Of a DNA stretch of 64,000 nt, positions 24,601 to 36,399 are shown in pieces. Both the position numbers and the translations under genes were made by a program. The stretch lies in assembly GCA_036877525.1 (NCBI GenBank), contig JAZGTH010000116.1, positions 558,001 through 622,000 of the forward strand, given 5' to 3'. Position 1 is the stretch's first letter. Every line of letters begins with the position of its first letter. This stretch comes from Chromobotia macracanthus (taxonomy: Eukaryota; Chordata; Actinopteri; Cypriniformes; Botiidae). The notes beneath the pieces are model-generated. The model ran no database searches. It worked only from the letters and a program-made list of their open reading frames with translations, and had not been told where the DNA came from.

Positions 24601-25540
24601 AATGAATTTTGAAATGAAAGGGATTTAAGTAAATGAAGAAAAAATTTAAGTAAATGAAGAAAAAAAGGTAATTTAAACTAAACTTTGTTTTTGGACCATG
24701 TTTCATTACATGTGCACTGAAAGAAGAAACAGTAAAACATTTTGAAAAACTTTCATTTTTAAAAAAAGGTAAAAAAATCTGTTGCTTTTAATCTAACATT
24801 TAAAGGTGTGTCTGTGTCCATTATCAAAGTGATTTTCTAACTCTTGCATCAGTGTCACAATTATTTGCTATCTTTTGTTTCCTGGTTATATTGTTTTTCA
24901 TGACCTACCGGAAAATTCCATTTGTCCATTTGTCTTGTCTTTATTACTAAATTGAAACCTAAAACTGAAATTTATATAGAAAAGAATCTGATTGAAGATA
25001 ACAAACATTGATTTAAAAGATGTTGGAAGAAAAATGTTAATATTAAAAAGAACAAGGTGAAACATTGTCTCTCTGGAATTATAGAAAGAACCACTATCCG
25101 ATAATTTGCGTTTTGGTATTAAATGAGAAACATTTCCATGTGGTGCAATAAAACAATTAAAAACCTGTCAATGAATGGATCTGACAACCTTGATTAATAG
25201 CTGCATAATGAATGTTCCCTCACTGATTTCACTTGCGGCGGAACACTTAAGTACAATTTCTCAAGTACTGTAACCATTTATTTGACCTTGGCAAGTTTAA
25301 CACAGATTCACAGATTCAAAGGTTGGACAGATTCACCCCAGCCAGCTCCTATACTGTTACTGCAGACTATTTATAAATGACAGTATACTGGTGAAGTCTG
25401 CTCCATCATACCCAAGCCTGACACCCAGCAGCAGTCTTCCAAAAAAGATCTTTGCAAAATCAATAATTGCAGGCCTTTTAGCTGTTTTCATCTGTCTGCA
25501 GTTGGTAAATTACAAGTCCTTTGAACTAAGTGCTCATTTT
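18641..25540. other. Intergenic DNA, no gene seen
   Basis: Nearly 7 kb with no credible exon. Low-complexity spots: GA runs at about 18971-18987 and 22087-22101, a TGTG/TATG stretch at 21890-21930, and a 22-bp tandem duplication (TTTAAGTAAATGAAGAAAAA) at 24624-24666. Confidence 0.4.
24624..24666. repeat. Tandem duplication, about 21-bp unit
   Basis: Two adjacent copies of TTTAAGTAAATGAAGAAAAA, differing only in A-run length. Confidence 0.8.
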
Positions 25541-25544
25541 AAGA

Positions 25545-25748
25545 AAGGGACGATGTGGCATAGCGTGTAATGTTCAGGGATGGTATGTAGAAGGTTGCTA
25601 GTTTGAACCCCACAGGAAGTGAGCCACGAGCCATCATTTTGCCTTTCTGTGCTCATGCACTTCACTTAACCCCACGTTTCTCCAGGGGTTTGTCCCTGTA
25701 ATAAGTGCACTGTACGTCACTTTGGATAAAAGCATTTGCTAAATGACT
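25545..25748 (+). mobile_element. tRNA-derived SINE with teleost L2-like tail
   Basis: Seen: a tRNA-like head (GATGTGGCATAGCGTGTAAT, then B-box-like TAGTTTGAACCC at 25599-25610), a body with CACTTAACCCCACG and TGTCCCTGTAATAAGTGCAC, and a 3' tail TCACTTTGGATAAAAGCA then TTTGCTAAATGAC. Known: this head, body and tail order is the standard teleost SINE plan, the tail being shared with L2-clade LINEs whose enzymes mobilise it. It appears near full length, about 200 bp, with old-looking substitutions in the A and B boxes. Confidence 0.7.
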
Positions 25749-26004
25749 ACTTACTTAATATTTATGCACTGTGTGTGTGTTTGACACAGAGAGAGAGACT
25801 GAAAGAAAGAAAGAGAGATTTTGCTATTCACACCAGATGTTCTGGCATGTGCCCTTTGGTGAAAAAAGAAAAAAATAGTGATATTCCAGTTTCAAACACT
25901 GGTTCCAGTCCCTTAGTCTCCACAGTACACAAAGACTAGCTCCAGGGATGCTGACTGAGAGCTGGTCCAAATCAGAATGAATAAAGTCTTTTGGTTTACT
26001 GGGG

Positions 26005-26186
26005 GATGATGGAACCCTGGCTGTTAGGGAAATGGACCACCTCCCAGAAGGCTGCTGGTTTGATCCCTTGTGAGGGTGGTAAGCATGTCAGATGTGCAGA
26101 TTGTCTTCCTCTGCCGACTCTGTCCTTGAACGAGACTCTTAAATCCTATTTTGCTCTGTTGCATGGCTGACCTCCTGCTCTGATCC
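26005..26186 (+). mobile_element. Second, divergent tRNA-derived SINE
   Basis: Has a head ending in a good B box (GGTTTGATCCC at 26057-26067), then AGATGTGCAGATTGTC, CTTGAACGAGACTCTTAAAT and TTGCTCTGTTGCATGGCTGA. The order and wording match fish SINEs that read CTTGAGCAAGGCACTTAACC. It belongs to a different subfamily from the SINE 260 bp upstream. Ends are approximate. Confidence 0.5.
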
Positions 26187-26189
26187 TCT

Positions 26190-26994
26190 TTTGAAATGTA
26201 CCTGTGCAAACTATACAAAATAGAACAAGAATTCCCTAGACCAGACACATCTCTCTAGATCAGCATTTGTAATTTGTATTTAGGCACCCTTAAGTCATTT
26301 AATTTGGTTTAACAACTAAAACATATAAAATACATGGACACTTCATTTATTATAACTGACCTCACCTGCATGTGTATATGTGTATGCTTTTTGGGTGCAT
26401 GTTTGTCCTAGACTGTCTAATGGAAAAGGTTTGTTAGAGTTTGTGGCAGTGATCTTGGAGGACACTAGCCTTGCAACTGTGGGAAATGAGAGAGACCACT
26501 CAGCCAACCAAGCATTCATCACCATGGCAGCTACTCAACTCTCCAGCCAATCAGAGATAATTAATCGCCATGTTCTATCTCAAGTGCACACAGAAATATT
26601 GCATGGAAAAGAGAGCGAGAGAGGGAGAAAGAGGTCAGGTACCTGAGGAGCATCTTTTAAGACCAGTCTGAAATCTCCTATAACTGTCAGGAGCCCTGTG
26701 ACATCTAACACACACTAGGTACTTTCACTCAGCACCATTGCATAGAAGTCAATAAAGCCATTTTCTACTTCAAAACAACCTACTAAAAAAGATGGAAATA
26801 CCTTTTTGGCACAGAAAAGTCATGATAAAAAACACATGCACCTATTTTTTTTTTGAGGGGCACCAGTGGCTTAGTGCCTTAGGTGAGATAAGACTGAAGG
26901 ATAAAATAAAAAAGATGTGTCCAGTGGTACACTTTTTGTTTAGTGTGCAAGAGTGCCTATTCTCAAATCCTGGTCCAATATAGGCCATTTAAGG
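26190..26994. other. Intergenic DNA, no gene seen
   Basis: A possible SINE head lies near 26856-26985 (GGGGCACCAGTGGCTTAGTG, later CTCAAATCCTGGTCC), too degraded to call. Confidence 0.3.
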
Positions 26995-27135
26995 GATAAT
27001 GTGCAGTCACCCAGTCATTATGGCTAAATAAACCTGTGCAACATGATACACGATAATAAGCTGGCCCTGATCACCATGTCTGGGTTTATTTGTGTGACTA
27101 GCTGACAGTCCATTATCAAACTTATTACATGATTA
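26995..27135. promoter_or_regulatory. Candidate conserved non-coding element
   Basis: Repeat-free block with CCAGTCATTATGGCTAAATA, ACACGATAATAAGCTGGCCC and TCACCATGTCTGGGTTTATT; it has forkhead- and homeodomain-like cores and balanced composition. Texture-based only. Confidence 0.25.
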
Positions 27136-28425
27136 CCATAAATGGAAAATGAAGTGCAATAAAAGGAAATAAGACATTACTTTTATTTTATTTTGTATGT
27201 GAAAAAAGAGATATATCACTTGTGACCAAGTGATATAACAAACATGAGACAAGCACAAAAGGCTATAAATGTTTATTGGTTAATGTACTAGCATATCTGA
27301 CAACAGAAAGCCGGTATTTCACAAAGACATGTAATGAATTGTAATGTAATGTATTGTTTCTTATTAACTTAATAAAATTGCAACTAAACATAAAAGAGAT
27401 CACCATATATTTTTATGGTTTGGGAAAAAGCAGCTATTTCATTTTTTAGCATAGCTCCTTTTCTGTTTCATGGGAAACAGTTGCATAAGGGTGGGCAGAT
27501 GATGACAGAATTTTCAGTTTAATGCAACTGATCTGTGGAAGCTGCGACTCGATTACACTGACCAAATTTAGACATAAATGGATGTGTTTTCTACCACAAC
27601 ATTTAACGCTGTTAACTGTTAAATGTTAACATTTAATCCTTGATAATCTTCCAACTTGATGTCGAGATTCACAGAGTACAAAAGTTAGTCTATGACAGAG
27701 ACAGTGATAACAATAAAGGAGGGACAAAGACACTGTGTGAAAGAAAGAGCTGTATATATATATATATATATATGCTGTATATGTATGGGAAGATGAAAGA
27801 CAGGGTGAAAATCCAGCCCTCTCTTCTGTCTGTGCCCTGTGCCCTTAGCAGCCTGTAGAGCCTCTTGCCACACAAGCATTAATAATGCAGTCCCAGTTCA
27901 ATAGCTCCAAACTCAGGCATACATACGTCAGTCTCACCCCCCACAGGGAGAAGCAGATCAGCAGAGGAGCAGATATGATCCGATTAAAGAGGGACAAGGA
28001 GGTGAAAGAAATGAGGGGACTTAATTGGCAGAGATGAGTTTGCCCTGGTTGCTGGGTTTAAATGCTGGTTTTAAGAGGTACCCCAGGGCATGGACAGCAG
28101 AGATTAAACTGTAACCACATTTTAGATCAGCAGTTGTACTGATCACACTAAGTATGTTTGCCAGAAGCAAACATCTGCATGTGAACAAGTTTGAACTGAG
28201 AATTGGTGTGTGACTGTGTGCATGTTTCAGAAGGAACAGAGCTGTGTGTGAGTGGCCCCTGATGTAAAGCCAAGTGACCATTCTTGGCTTTTGGGCCCTA
28301 CTTATTTTCCAAGAGCTCCTCCATCTCAGTGGTAATTCTCGAGTGCACATGCACACTTTAGAGATCTAAATGGGTACATACCATAGACTTAGTGAATTAA
28401 AAAACAGCTAATTATATTTAATATA
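27136..28425. other. Intergenic DNA, no gene seen
   Basis: Holds a (TA)n run at 27753-27773. The minus frame at 28021-28356 shows no recognisable product. Confidence 0.4.
27753..27773. repeat. (TA)n microsatellite
   Basis: About ten uninterrupted TA units. Confidence 0.9.
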
Positions 28426-28600
28426 CAACCCCAAATCAGAAAAAGTTGGGACAGTATGGAAAACACACACAAAAAAAGTGATTTCTAAATTTACTTTGAC
28501 TTGTTTTTCTGAAGAAAAAAATTGTATTGTCTGCAGTGAAATACAATTCCTATTTTGGTTCTTGCAACATTTAAAAAAAAAAAAAAAAGTTAGAACAGTA
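28426..28600. repeat. Left terminal inverted repeat of the Tc1 element
   Basis: Outer word AGTTGGGACAGTATGGAAAA and inner word GTTAGAACAG (28589-28598), with CAATTCCTATTTTGGTTCTT between them. It pairs with 29757-29952. Confidence 0.85.
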
Positions 28601-28606
28601 AAGCAT

Positions 28607-29621
28607 TTACCACTTTGTAATGTTGCCATTCCTTTTCACAACAATTAAAAGACGTTTAGAGACTGAAGACAACAAGTGAAGAAGTGTTTCAGGTGTAATT
28701 TTGTCCAATTCTTGCTGCAAACAAGTCTTAAGGTGGGCAACAGTACAGGGTCTTTGTTGTTGCATTTTGCGCTTCAAAATGCACCACACATTCTCTATTG
28801 GAGACAGGTCGGGACTGCAGACAGGCCAGTCAAGTACCTGTATCCTCTTCCTCCACAGCCAGGACTTTGTAATGTGTGCAGAATGTGGTTTTGCATTATC
28901 TTGAAATATGCGTGGACGTCCCTGGAAAAGATGTCTTCTTGAAGGCAGCATATTGTGCTCCAAAATCTCTATGTACTTTTCAGCATTAATGGTGCCATCA
29001 CAGAAGTGCAAGTTACCTTTCCAAAGGGCACTGACACAACCCCATACCATGACAGACCCTGGCTTTTGGACTTGTTGCTGGTAACAGTCTAGATGATCCT
29101 TTTCTTCTTTGGTCCGGAGCACACGGCATCCATTTCTCCCAAAAAAATCCCTGAAATACTGATTCATCTGACCACAGTACACGTTTCCACTGTGTGATGG
29201 TCCATCCCAGATGCCTCCGAGCCCAGAGAAGTCGACGGTGCTTCTGGACACTGTTAACATAGGGCTTCCTTTTGGCACAGTACAGTTTTAACTGGCATTT
29301 GTGGATGTAACTACATATTGTGGTACTTGACAAAGGTTTGCCAAAGTAGTCCTGAGCCCATGTGGTGATATTGCTTATAGATGAATGACGATTCTTGATG
29401 CAGTGCCGCCTGAGGGATCGGAGAGCACGGTTGTTCAGCTTAGGCTTGCGCCCTTGTCCTTCCTGAAATTCCTCCACATTCCTTGAATCTTTTAATTATG
29501 TTATGCACTGTTGAAGGTGAAATAAGCAAATGTCTCCTATCTTTCTTTGAGGAACATTGTTTTTAAACATTTCAATAATTTTCTCACGTATTTGTTGGCA
29601 AACTGGCGATCCTCGGCCCAT
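28607..29621 (-). pseudogene. Tc1 transposase, disrupted
   Basis: About 338 codons in total, the usual Tc1 length, from the family start (MGRGSPVCQQIREKI, ATG at 29619-29621) to a stop at 28607-28609. The N-terminal helix-turn-helix part breaks into a garbled stretch with an in-frame TAA near 29493-29495. The second part (about 29477 to 29150) carries the first catalytic Asp in WSDES (29166-29168). It then shifts frame at the A7 run 29141-29147, consistent with one extra base. The third part carries the second Asp in FQDNAKPHSA (28898-28900) and the Glu in SPIENVW (28793-28795), 34 residues apart as in the DD34E triad. The Gln usually doubled before that Asp appears single. Cut-and-paste activity is lost in this copy. 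Confidence 0.92.
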
Positions 29622-29756
29622 CTTTACTCCTAAAGGACTAGACCTTTCTTGGATGCTGCTTTTGTACCAAATCATAATTACAATCACCTGTTGACATCAC
29701 CTGTTTCAAATCACATCATTATTTAACCAATTTACCTGATTACTAGCCCTAAATTG

Positions 29757-29952
29757 CTCCTGTTCCAACTTTTTTTGAAATGTGTTGCAAGAACCAAAAT
29801 AGGAATTTTGTTAAAATCATGAGGAACACATTAAATAATGTGCTGTTGTATTGTCTGTAATGAAATACAAGTCAAAGTAAATTTAGAAATCACTACTTTC
29901 TTTTTTTATTTGTGTTTTTCATACTGTCCCAACTTTTTCTGATTTGGGGTTG
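29757..29952. repeat. Right terminal inverted repeat of the Tc1 element
   Basis: Reverse complement of the left arm: inner CTGTTCCAAC at about 29760, AAGAACCAAAATAGGAATTT, and outer ATACTGTCCCAACTTTTTCT ending at TA. Confidence 0.85.
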
Positions 29953-30052
29953 TAGACTAACCCCCGAACCACTGAAAACATTGCAGTTTAGAATAAAACA
30001 AGAACATGATTTACTTTATTTCTACAGTGTTTTTATTTTTTTATCATTATTA

Positions 30053-30175
30053 TTTTTCAGCTGAAGACATCCCAGATGTCCCCAAAGGAAACATTTTGTC
30101 CGATTTAGCTTACTTATTTTGGGGACAATGTGACCCCAAATAAATAGGTAGGTACACACACACATATTCCCTCTC
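30053..30175 (+). repeat. Interspersed repeat family R1, copy C (partial)
   Basis: CAGATGTCCCCAAAGGAAAC, TTTTGTCCGATTTAGC, TTTTGGGGACAATGTGACCC and a following CA run match the right half of copies A and B. It sits 100 bp past the Tc1 right end. Confidence 0.5.
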
Positions 30176-30195
30176 TTTCTCTCTTCCTCTCTCTA

Positions 30196-30216
30196 CCACA
30201 CACACACACACACACA
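30196..30216. repeat. (CA)n microsatellite
   Basis: About ten CA units preceded by a CTCTCT stretch. Confidence 0.85.
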
Positions 30217-30454
30217 GTAATAAAAACAACAACAAAACATTGTATCTCTGATGATTTCTCAAGGTTGCAGAAATCACCATTCACTTGTTTCAATTTGGTC
30301 AGTGAACTACCAATTTACCCTTGCCCATGTTTCTCCAAAATCACATTGCTGTTCTCCATGATAATAACTCCACAAAAGGAGCTATTATCAAAATGTCAAA
30401 GCCAAATTCAGTTTTATTCAGTTTTATCAATTTTATTTCACTTATTTACAAAAG

Positions 30455-30520
30455 TAATTTATTAGGTCAGGATTTGAACCTTGTTCCTCTTGCATGCTAG
30501 ACCATTAGAATAACATTTAT
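30455..30520 (-). repeat. tRNA-like SINE head fragment
   Basis: On the minus strand the sequence holds a perfect Pol III B box GGTTCAAATCC (30470-30480) preceded by TGGTCTAGCATGCAAGAGGA, which resembles an A box. The A-to-B spacing is too short and there is no cloverleaf or body, so this is a SINE head remnant rather than a tRNA gene. Confidence 0.35.
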
Positions 30521-33090
30521 ATATAAAAATACAAATTTTTTGGTCATGTACATCCCTGTTTTCACAGTATGAATTGGTTTTCAAAATAAGGACATTACTA
30601 AATGATATTGCTCAAATGATTTTGCTCTGATGAAACTAAGTACACTCTCACCTCCCCACACTAATTAGAATTTTATGCATTTTTCCTTTACCTGATTATT
30701 TTGCATTTTACGCTACATAAAGTACATCCATATTTTAATAATCTTTTAATGAATTATCCTCAAATACATAAGAAATACATTTTTACAGAGGTTTAAATAC
30801 TGCATATGCACACATGTACACACATGTACACAATATGTACTTCATATTTACACACAGACAAACACATGCATTCATTTTATGAAGTCAGAGAGGGCACATG
30901 GAAAATATCAAGAGGAGAAGTGGTGAAGAAATATAGAGTAGATGTGACGTGTTCAGCTTCACTAAAGGTCTATTTTTTGACCTCAGTGAACTGGAAGAAA
31001 TAATAATATCTTGAAAGCTGGCCACAATAAGAAATGTACTTGGATCAACTCTGAGCAGGTAGCAGTTACACACACAAACAAACGGTGGCACACACAAGTT
31101 CTGCTTTAATGGTTCTATGATTCCCATTGCTGTGCAAGAACTCTTGGCACCTGTGATATTCATGTGCGTTCCCATGGCAACCTATGACTTGCATCCCATA
31201 AATCAAACTGCAAGACCAAAGACCGAATTTAATATAATGCTTTTGGGTTGGTGTATATGTGTGTGTGGTCACTTCAGTTTAGATCTTCTGGGATTTGCTC
31301 TTTTCCTTGGAAGGCTGTATGATATTTGTGTGGTAAATTTTTAGCTAGATCATATACTGTTATAACTGGAAAATTAATTGTTCCTGCTATAGGTTTAACA
31401 AAGCGTGATGAAAACAGGATGAAAGTCAAAATGCATGTCAATCCATCCGATTATGAGCACATCAGCAGAAAATCATGCTCCTGTCGGAACACAACAAGCA
31501 ATGCTTTATGAAGACCGAAGCGCATGTCTGAATGCATCTGTCTCGTACATTTGTTACAGAAGTGGTATCTGCTATGGTAGAAGCATAAGTGAAACTGTGC
31601 AAAGTAAAACTGTGCCACTAACCCACTGTGTGACCACTATTTTTAGGCTCATATTTTTTTCGTCAAATACAGTATCTATATTCATAATCATATTAATAAC
31701 CAGGTATTGCCCATTTCACTCTTTTTTAAGCCATTTGGTTTATGAGAACACAGGAAATTTCCTCGGAAACCATGTTTACATTGTTATATGCATGTCATTA
31801 TACACATTTCTGTCCTTGTAAACCACATATACCAGTACACACAGATATAGATATATCTATATATATTTCATCCACACATATTAACTTAACATAATAATTT
31901 TCCTGTCTTATAAATAACTTCGTTGCTTTTAAATGTTCCAGAATGTGTTAAGCTGTTAATCATAAAAGAAAGTTAATTATTTAATTGGTTTATTTGCTTA
32001 ACAGCCTTATCATGGTAAAATTGTTTTCCTCAGGTGAACCTAAAAATGTCCTTCATGTGGTAACATCTAAATTAGCAGGTTTACATCTTATACATTTTAT
32101 CAGTATTTGGGAATACAACTTGGGACCATACTCTACAAGATGAGCTCAGAAAAAAACAAAATACATTTGTAGAAGCTACATCAAATACCTCTTTAAGTAA
32201 CAAATACAGATATCCAGTTTCCGCCATACAATATTTTTAGAAGCTGTATTTTCTTTTTTTATAGTTTCAATAAAGCAATAAGTATCCTTGCTTTAGTACC
32301 CCCTAGGGTTCACATACTTGTACCAGACAGTATATGTACTGTATAGCCTTATACGTTGTGTCTGATAAAAAGACAATGGTGAGCAGATTTAAGTAAGATA
32401 TTTGTCTGGCAGTTAAAAAGATGTGTCAGAAGTGAAATGCTGCAAATAAACAATTGGTTTCACTGTCACACACCCTTATAAATATCTTTATTGACAGCAT
32501 AATCCATCACTTCAAAAGTTCTGCTGAGGAAAACACAATCTCTCTCTCACTCCATATTCTCTTGCTCTCTTTCCCTTGCTCTCCCTGTCTGTCTGGCTCT
32601 AATAGAATAAGTAAAAGTGCTTCTCCTCTCTGTGGAGAAGATTTTCTTTGTAAAGCTCCGGGTCTCTTATTGAAGAGTTTAACGAGTGTCACGAACAGAC
32701 AGAGACAGCTGCGCACACCTTATAGAGCTCTGCAGAGAAAAGCTCATTTCTTCACACCCAGAAAAGACATTCACATTGCCAGCAGAGCCTTACCACACAT
32801 GACGACACATCACTCAATTAAGTCTCATCTTGTTTCATCTTGTGTTATTTTATATAAAGACACTGATAGAGATTTTTCCCTTTACCCCTTTATTTTCTCT
32901 CACCCTCCCACCTCGTTTCTTTCTGATTATCTCCTTCCTCATCCTGTCTTTCAGCTCATGCTATTTCTTCTTTTCTCTGTAATCAGATAGTAACAGCAGA
33001 TGTGTGTTTTTGTGTGGCTGATGGAAAGAGAGCTGATTGAAGTGAAATTACTGTAATAATCAGGGTTATCAGGACCCCCTTCCCCACAAC
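30521..33090. other. Intergenic DNA, no gene seen
   Basis: The longest frame (178 codons at 32454-32990, plus) begins at a TTG and crosses CT-rich low-complexity DNA; it has no recognisable domain. ACACATGTACACACATGTAC-type repeats lie near 30810-30830. Confidence 0.4.
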
Positions 33091-33175
33091 AAAACAGCAC
33101 ACATGTTTGTTTATCTGTCATGGTGACAACTTATTGATTGACTTGTATTGTTTTTATGCTAAGCTAATGATATAT
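33091..33175 (+). repeat. Interspersed repeat family R1, copy D (left part)
   Basis: CACATGTTTGTTTATCTGTC, ATGGTGACAAC and CTTGTATTGTTTTTATGCTA match the start of copy A (CACGTTTACTTATCTATCTG, ATGGTGACAATCC, CTTCTATTGTTTTTATACAT). Confidence 0.45.
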
Positions 33176-35367
33176 TTGATTCTTATTGCAAGAGTTTAGC
33201 AAGATATTGTTTAGTAGGCTGGTATAAATGATTTGTCAGGTAAGCAAATAATGTGCTTTGTGTTGTAACAGTTACATTGGTTGACTTTGGTTACACTGAA
33301 ATTTATTATTTAATATTGTGTAATCTGACTGATTTAATCCATTCAGGTTGAAGGTTATATATTTATATATATTTATATTTATATACATATATATATATAG
33401 CACTGTTATATAAGCATATAAGCCATGTAATGGTAATATAACAGAAAACGGTCCCAAAATCCATCTGCCAGTTATTCTATTTGCCAACGATGCGTCTGAG
33501 GCTCCAAATATAACAAGTTGCGTCCTCTTATCAGGGAGTTCTGCACAGAGAGTGAACAACACAAGGCACTGCCGAGAGGAAAGGCACAACTTCAAACGCA
33601 AGGACAGAGCACATCCATCTGTTTTCTCTCACACGCTTTAGCTCTCATAGCCCTGCTCATTTAATACTTCTCTTACTCAGTCTCTCTCTCTCATTTTTTC
33701 CCTTTCATTAAAAACCTCCCCCACCCGTTTTCCTTTCAAGTCGAAATTAGTATCATGAAAAATATTTGCTTTCTAGAGATATTTTTGTCTGTAATTTTAT
33801 GATACATGGTGATAGTGTTAGATTTACTTTTAAGTGTTAAGCGCTTCATAAGATCTTTTGCTTCTTGAGCAAACTGCTTAGACTGATAACAGAGCCTGCG
33901 TGCCAATTTAAATTTAAAGAAATATTCTACTGTCAGTTCAAATAACTGGCTTTTAAAATGGGCTGAAAGCCAAGTATTTGTTGTTAGGTTGTGGGTTTTA
34001 TGTAGGTTGGTCTTTTAGCTAAATGAAAATGTAAATTGCAAAGTCTGTCTGTTTCCTGTGCAGTAGAAGGTTTATCCGAGAGAATGAAGGGTTCAGAAAA
34101 CAACCAGTACTGAAATGCCACCATACAGACACACACACACACACACACACACATACACACTGGAGGTAATTTTCTAAGAATGAATTGTGCCTGATAGTGT
34201 CATTTATTTGCACGGCCCATCTGCATTACCACCCAAATCACTTCGGGAGGATACAGCAGAGTACCACAATCTGGCATGTTTTGCTGGGACTGTACAGCAT
34301 CCAGACACCTGAATTATCCTTTTAAAAGTGTGCTTGATTACACAGAGTGCATGGATCTATGATCACTTTTAAAATACTGTTACACAAACAGAAAACTCTC
34401 TGTACTGCTTGTTTCTCATGGACAATAAGAGTGGGCAACTTTAATTGCACTAGAGCACATTGCTAAGTTTTGTGAATATAGAGAATTACATAGAAAAGAG
34501 GCTTTGGCACAAAGAATAACAATGACTTAATTTAAATACTTATGAAGCAGCACTTTTGCTGTGCATTTAATAATGACTCAAACCAGATTGTGAGTTAGTG
34601 CAGACGTAGGTTTTTCTTCTGAGATACTGTTTAGTAAATTGGTCCAATTGTCATTCAATCTTTCTCCAGGTATGAAGACACACAATTGGATGTTCATATT
34701 TATAAAGTGTTGACGTTCCGTACAGTGTTCAATAAACATGCCAGTATTTCTCTCTAAACTCAACTCGGAGCTAATCACTTTACTCCTGGCACAGAAAAAG
34801 CAATATGTTTGTAAATTCACTCTGTATAAATGTCTGCAGATGCATAAGTTCTCCTGAATGTCTATCTTTCTCTGCTGAAGCAAAACCAAGGCCTGTAAGT
34901 ATTGTTTGTTCATACAGCACAATTCCTCCAGCTATCTGTTTAGCTCAGAATGAGTTGTCTATTCAATCAAACCCACTGTATAATCTGATTTTACCCCTTT
35001 TAGCCTAAATGCTCCAAGGCAAACATTATATTCACTTGTATTTAGAAACATCAAACAAACACTCTTGTTTCCCTTAAAGGCACAGTCATATGACATCATA
35101 GCTTCTCTCTAATGCACACATTCTATTCCCTGTGATACAGCAATGCAAAATGAACACCACCTTCAATTTACTGCTAATCAACTTGATGCTTTCTGTACTT
35201 CATGCTTATTATGGGATTTTCTGATATTCTTTTCATTTTCAACTGCTGATACAGTGGCCGTTGAAGAATATATTAGGTATGAAATAGCCATTACCTCATT
35301 TTGCAAACAACCTAATTTAACAAGAGTACTTAATGTACCTATTGTATCAAATTTACATATGCTTAAC
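33176..35367. other. Intergenic DNA, no gene seen
   Basis: Holds an AT-only stretch (TATATTTATATATATTTATA type) at about 33354-33400 and a CA run at 34129-34153. No credible exon. Confidence 0.4.
34129..34153. repeat. (CA)n microsatellite
   Basis: About twelve CA units, interrupted by a T just beyond. Confidence 0.9.
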
Positions 35368-35460
35368 TGAAAGTAACTGTTCACCCATATATGAATTTGA
35401 AAATTTTGTGAAAAATGTCATCATCATTCACTTACCATCATTGGAGCCCATTATTGTCAT
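35368..35460 (+). repeat. Interspersed repeat family R2, copy 2
   Basis: GTAACTGTTCACCCATATAT, GAAAATTTTGTGAAAAATGT and CATCATTCACTTACC follow the order of the fish GGAATAGTTCACCCAAAAATG repeat. Its right end is unclear and may run to about 35600. Confidence 0.45.
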
Positions 35461-35640
35461 TGTAACCCAGGATTTTCTTCTTTCTCTCATGAGACAGAAA
35501 GTCTGAGCTGTTATTTTCCACGTCATGAAAGGGGGTGATTTGTATTGCTTCAAAAAACACCATACAAATTTTATAACTTTTTCTATAGAAATCTATGGTA
35601 TAGTCTATGTCTAAGTTGCAGACCAAACAAACCGGAATCT

Positions 35641-36399
35641 ACTGTTACATTTACATTTACGCTTGTGTTCAAGTCACAAGTGCTGCCTAGACACAGCAGA
35701 TGTCATGTCATTTAAGGCAAATACTGTTGGTTATCTGTGTCATGTGACGATCATGCTGTAATAAGTTAGAATATAGTGCATATGTCTTATGGACTACTCT
35801 TATGATATTTTTATGGTGCCTTTTTTCTTTTTGGAGATCGCCAGTATAAATCACCAACCACCCACATCTTTTCATGCACCAAAACAGAGTGCAATACATT
35901 TTGTTCGTCCTTTTTAAACAGACTTTTTATGCAGGGTAGTACAGAATTTCTAACGCTTACTTTATAGAGCTGTGGCTTATTTTGAAACTTTTCTTTAAAA
36001 ATAGTTCTTAGAATGTAATTAATTAAATTTAAGTTTTTCCTTTTCACCTATAAACCTTAAGTTTGTTTATTAAACAAATTCTGGGAAGAAGAAGGAGAGG
36101 GCCAGCAGTTTCCACGGAAACATGCATATACTGCTTTGACTTTTCATACATGTAGCACATGTTTTCTCTTTAGAGAACACCTTAATTTCATAGTTAATTC
36201 ATAGTTATACTCTAAATACAACAATTAAAACAGTAAGCAGAATTAAAAGAAACTTCAAATGTGTCAAATATCAAATAAACAACTTCCACTATAAATGTTC
36301 AGGTTTAGGCTATTCAGTGCTTTAGTTCTCTAAGCTAGTTCTCCAGTATCAGATAAAAGGTTAAATGGTATGTATTTAGGGTTTTCCCTTCCAGTCTGA
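35641..36399. other. Intergenic DNA, no gene seen
   Basis: A short TTACATTTACATTTACGCTT at about 35645 may be a SINE tail scrap. Nothing coding. Confidence 0.35.

Larger units (their letters stand above)
28426..29952 (-). mobile_element. Tc1-like transposon, full length, inactive
   Basis: Seen: 1527 bp bounded by TA dinucleotides (28424-28425 and 29953-29954), the Tc1/mariner target duplication. Both ends start CAACCCCAAATCAGAAAAAG and run inward for about 175-195 bp, each holding an outer GTTGGGACAG and an inner GTTRGAACAG word, the inverted repeat/direct repeat layout of many fish Tc1 elements. A broken transposase lies between them on the minus strand. Differences between the arms (an A run of 16 at 28573-28588, a small indel) and the disrupted frame show decay, but both termini and the TA duplications are intact. 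Confidence 0.93.

Noticed and set aside
32454..32990. 178-codon plus-strand open frame
   Set aside because: Starts at TTG, crosses CT-rich low-complexity DNA, has no recognised domain and no splice or promoter context.
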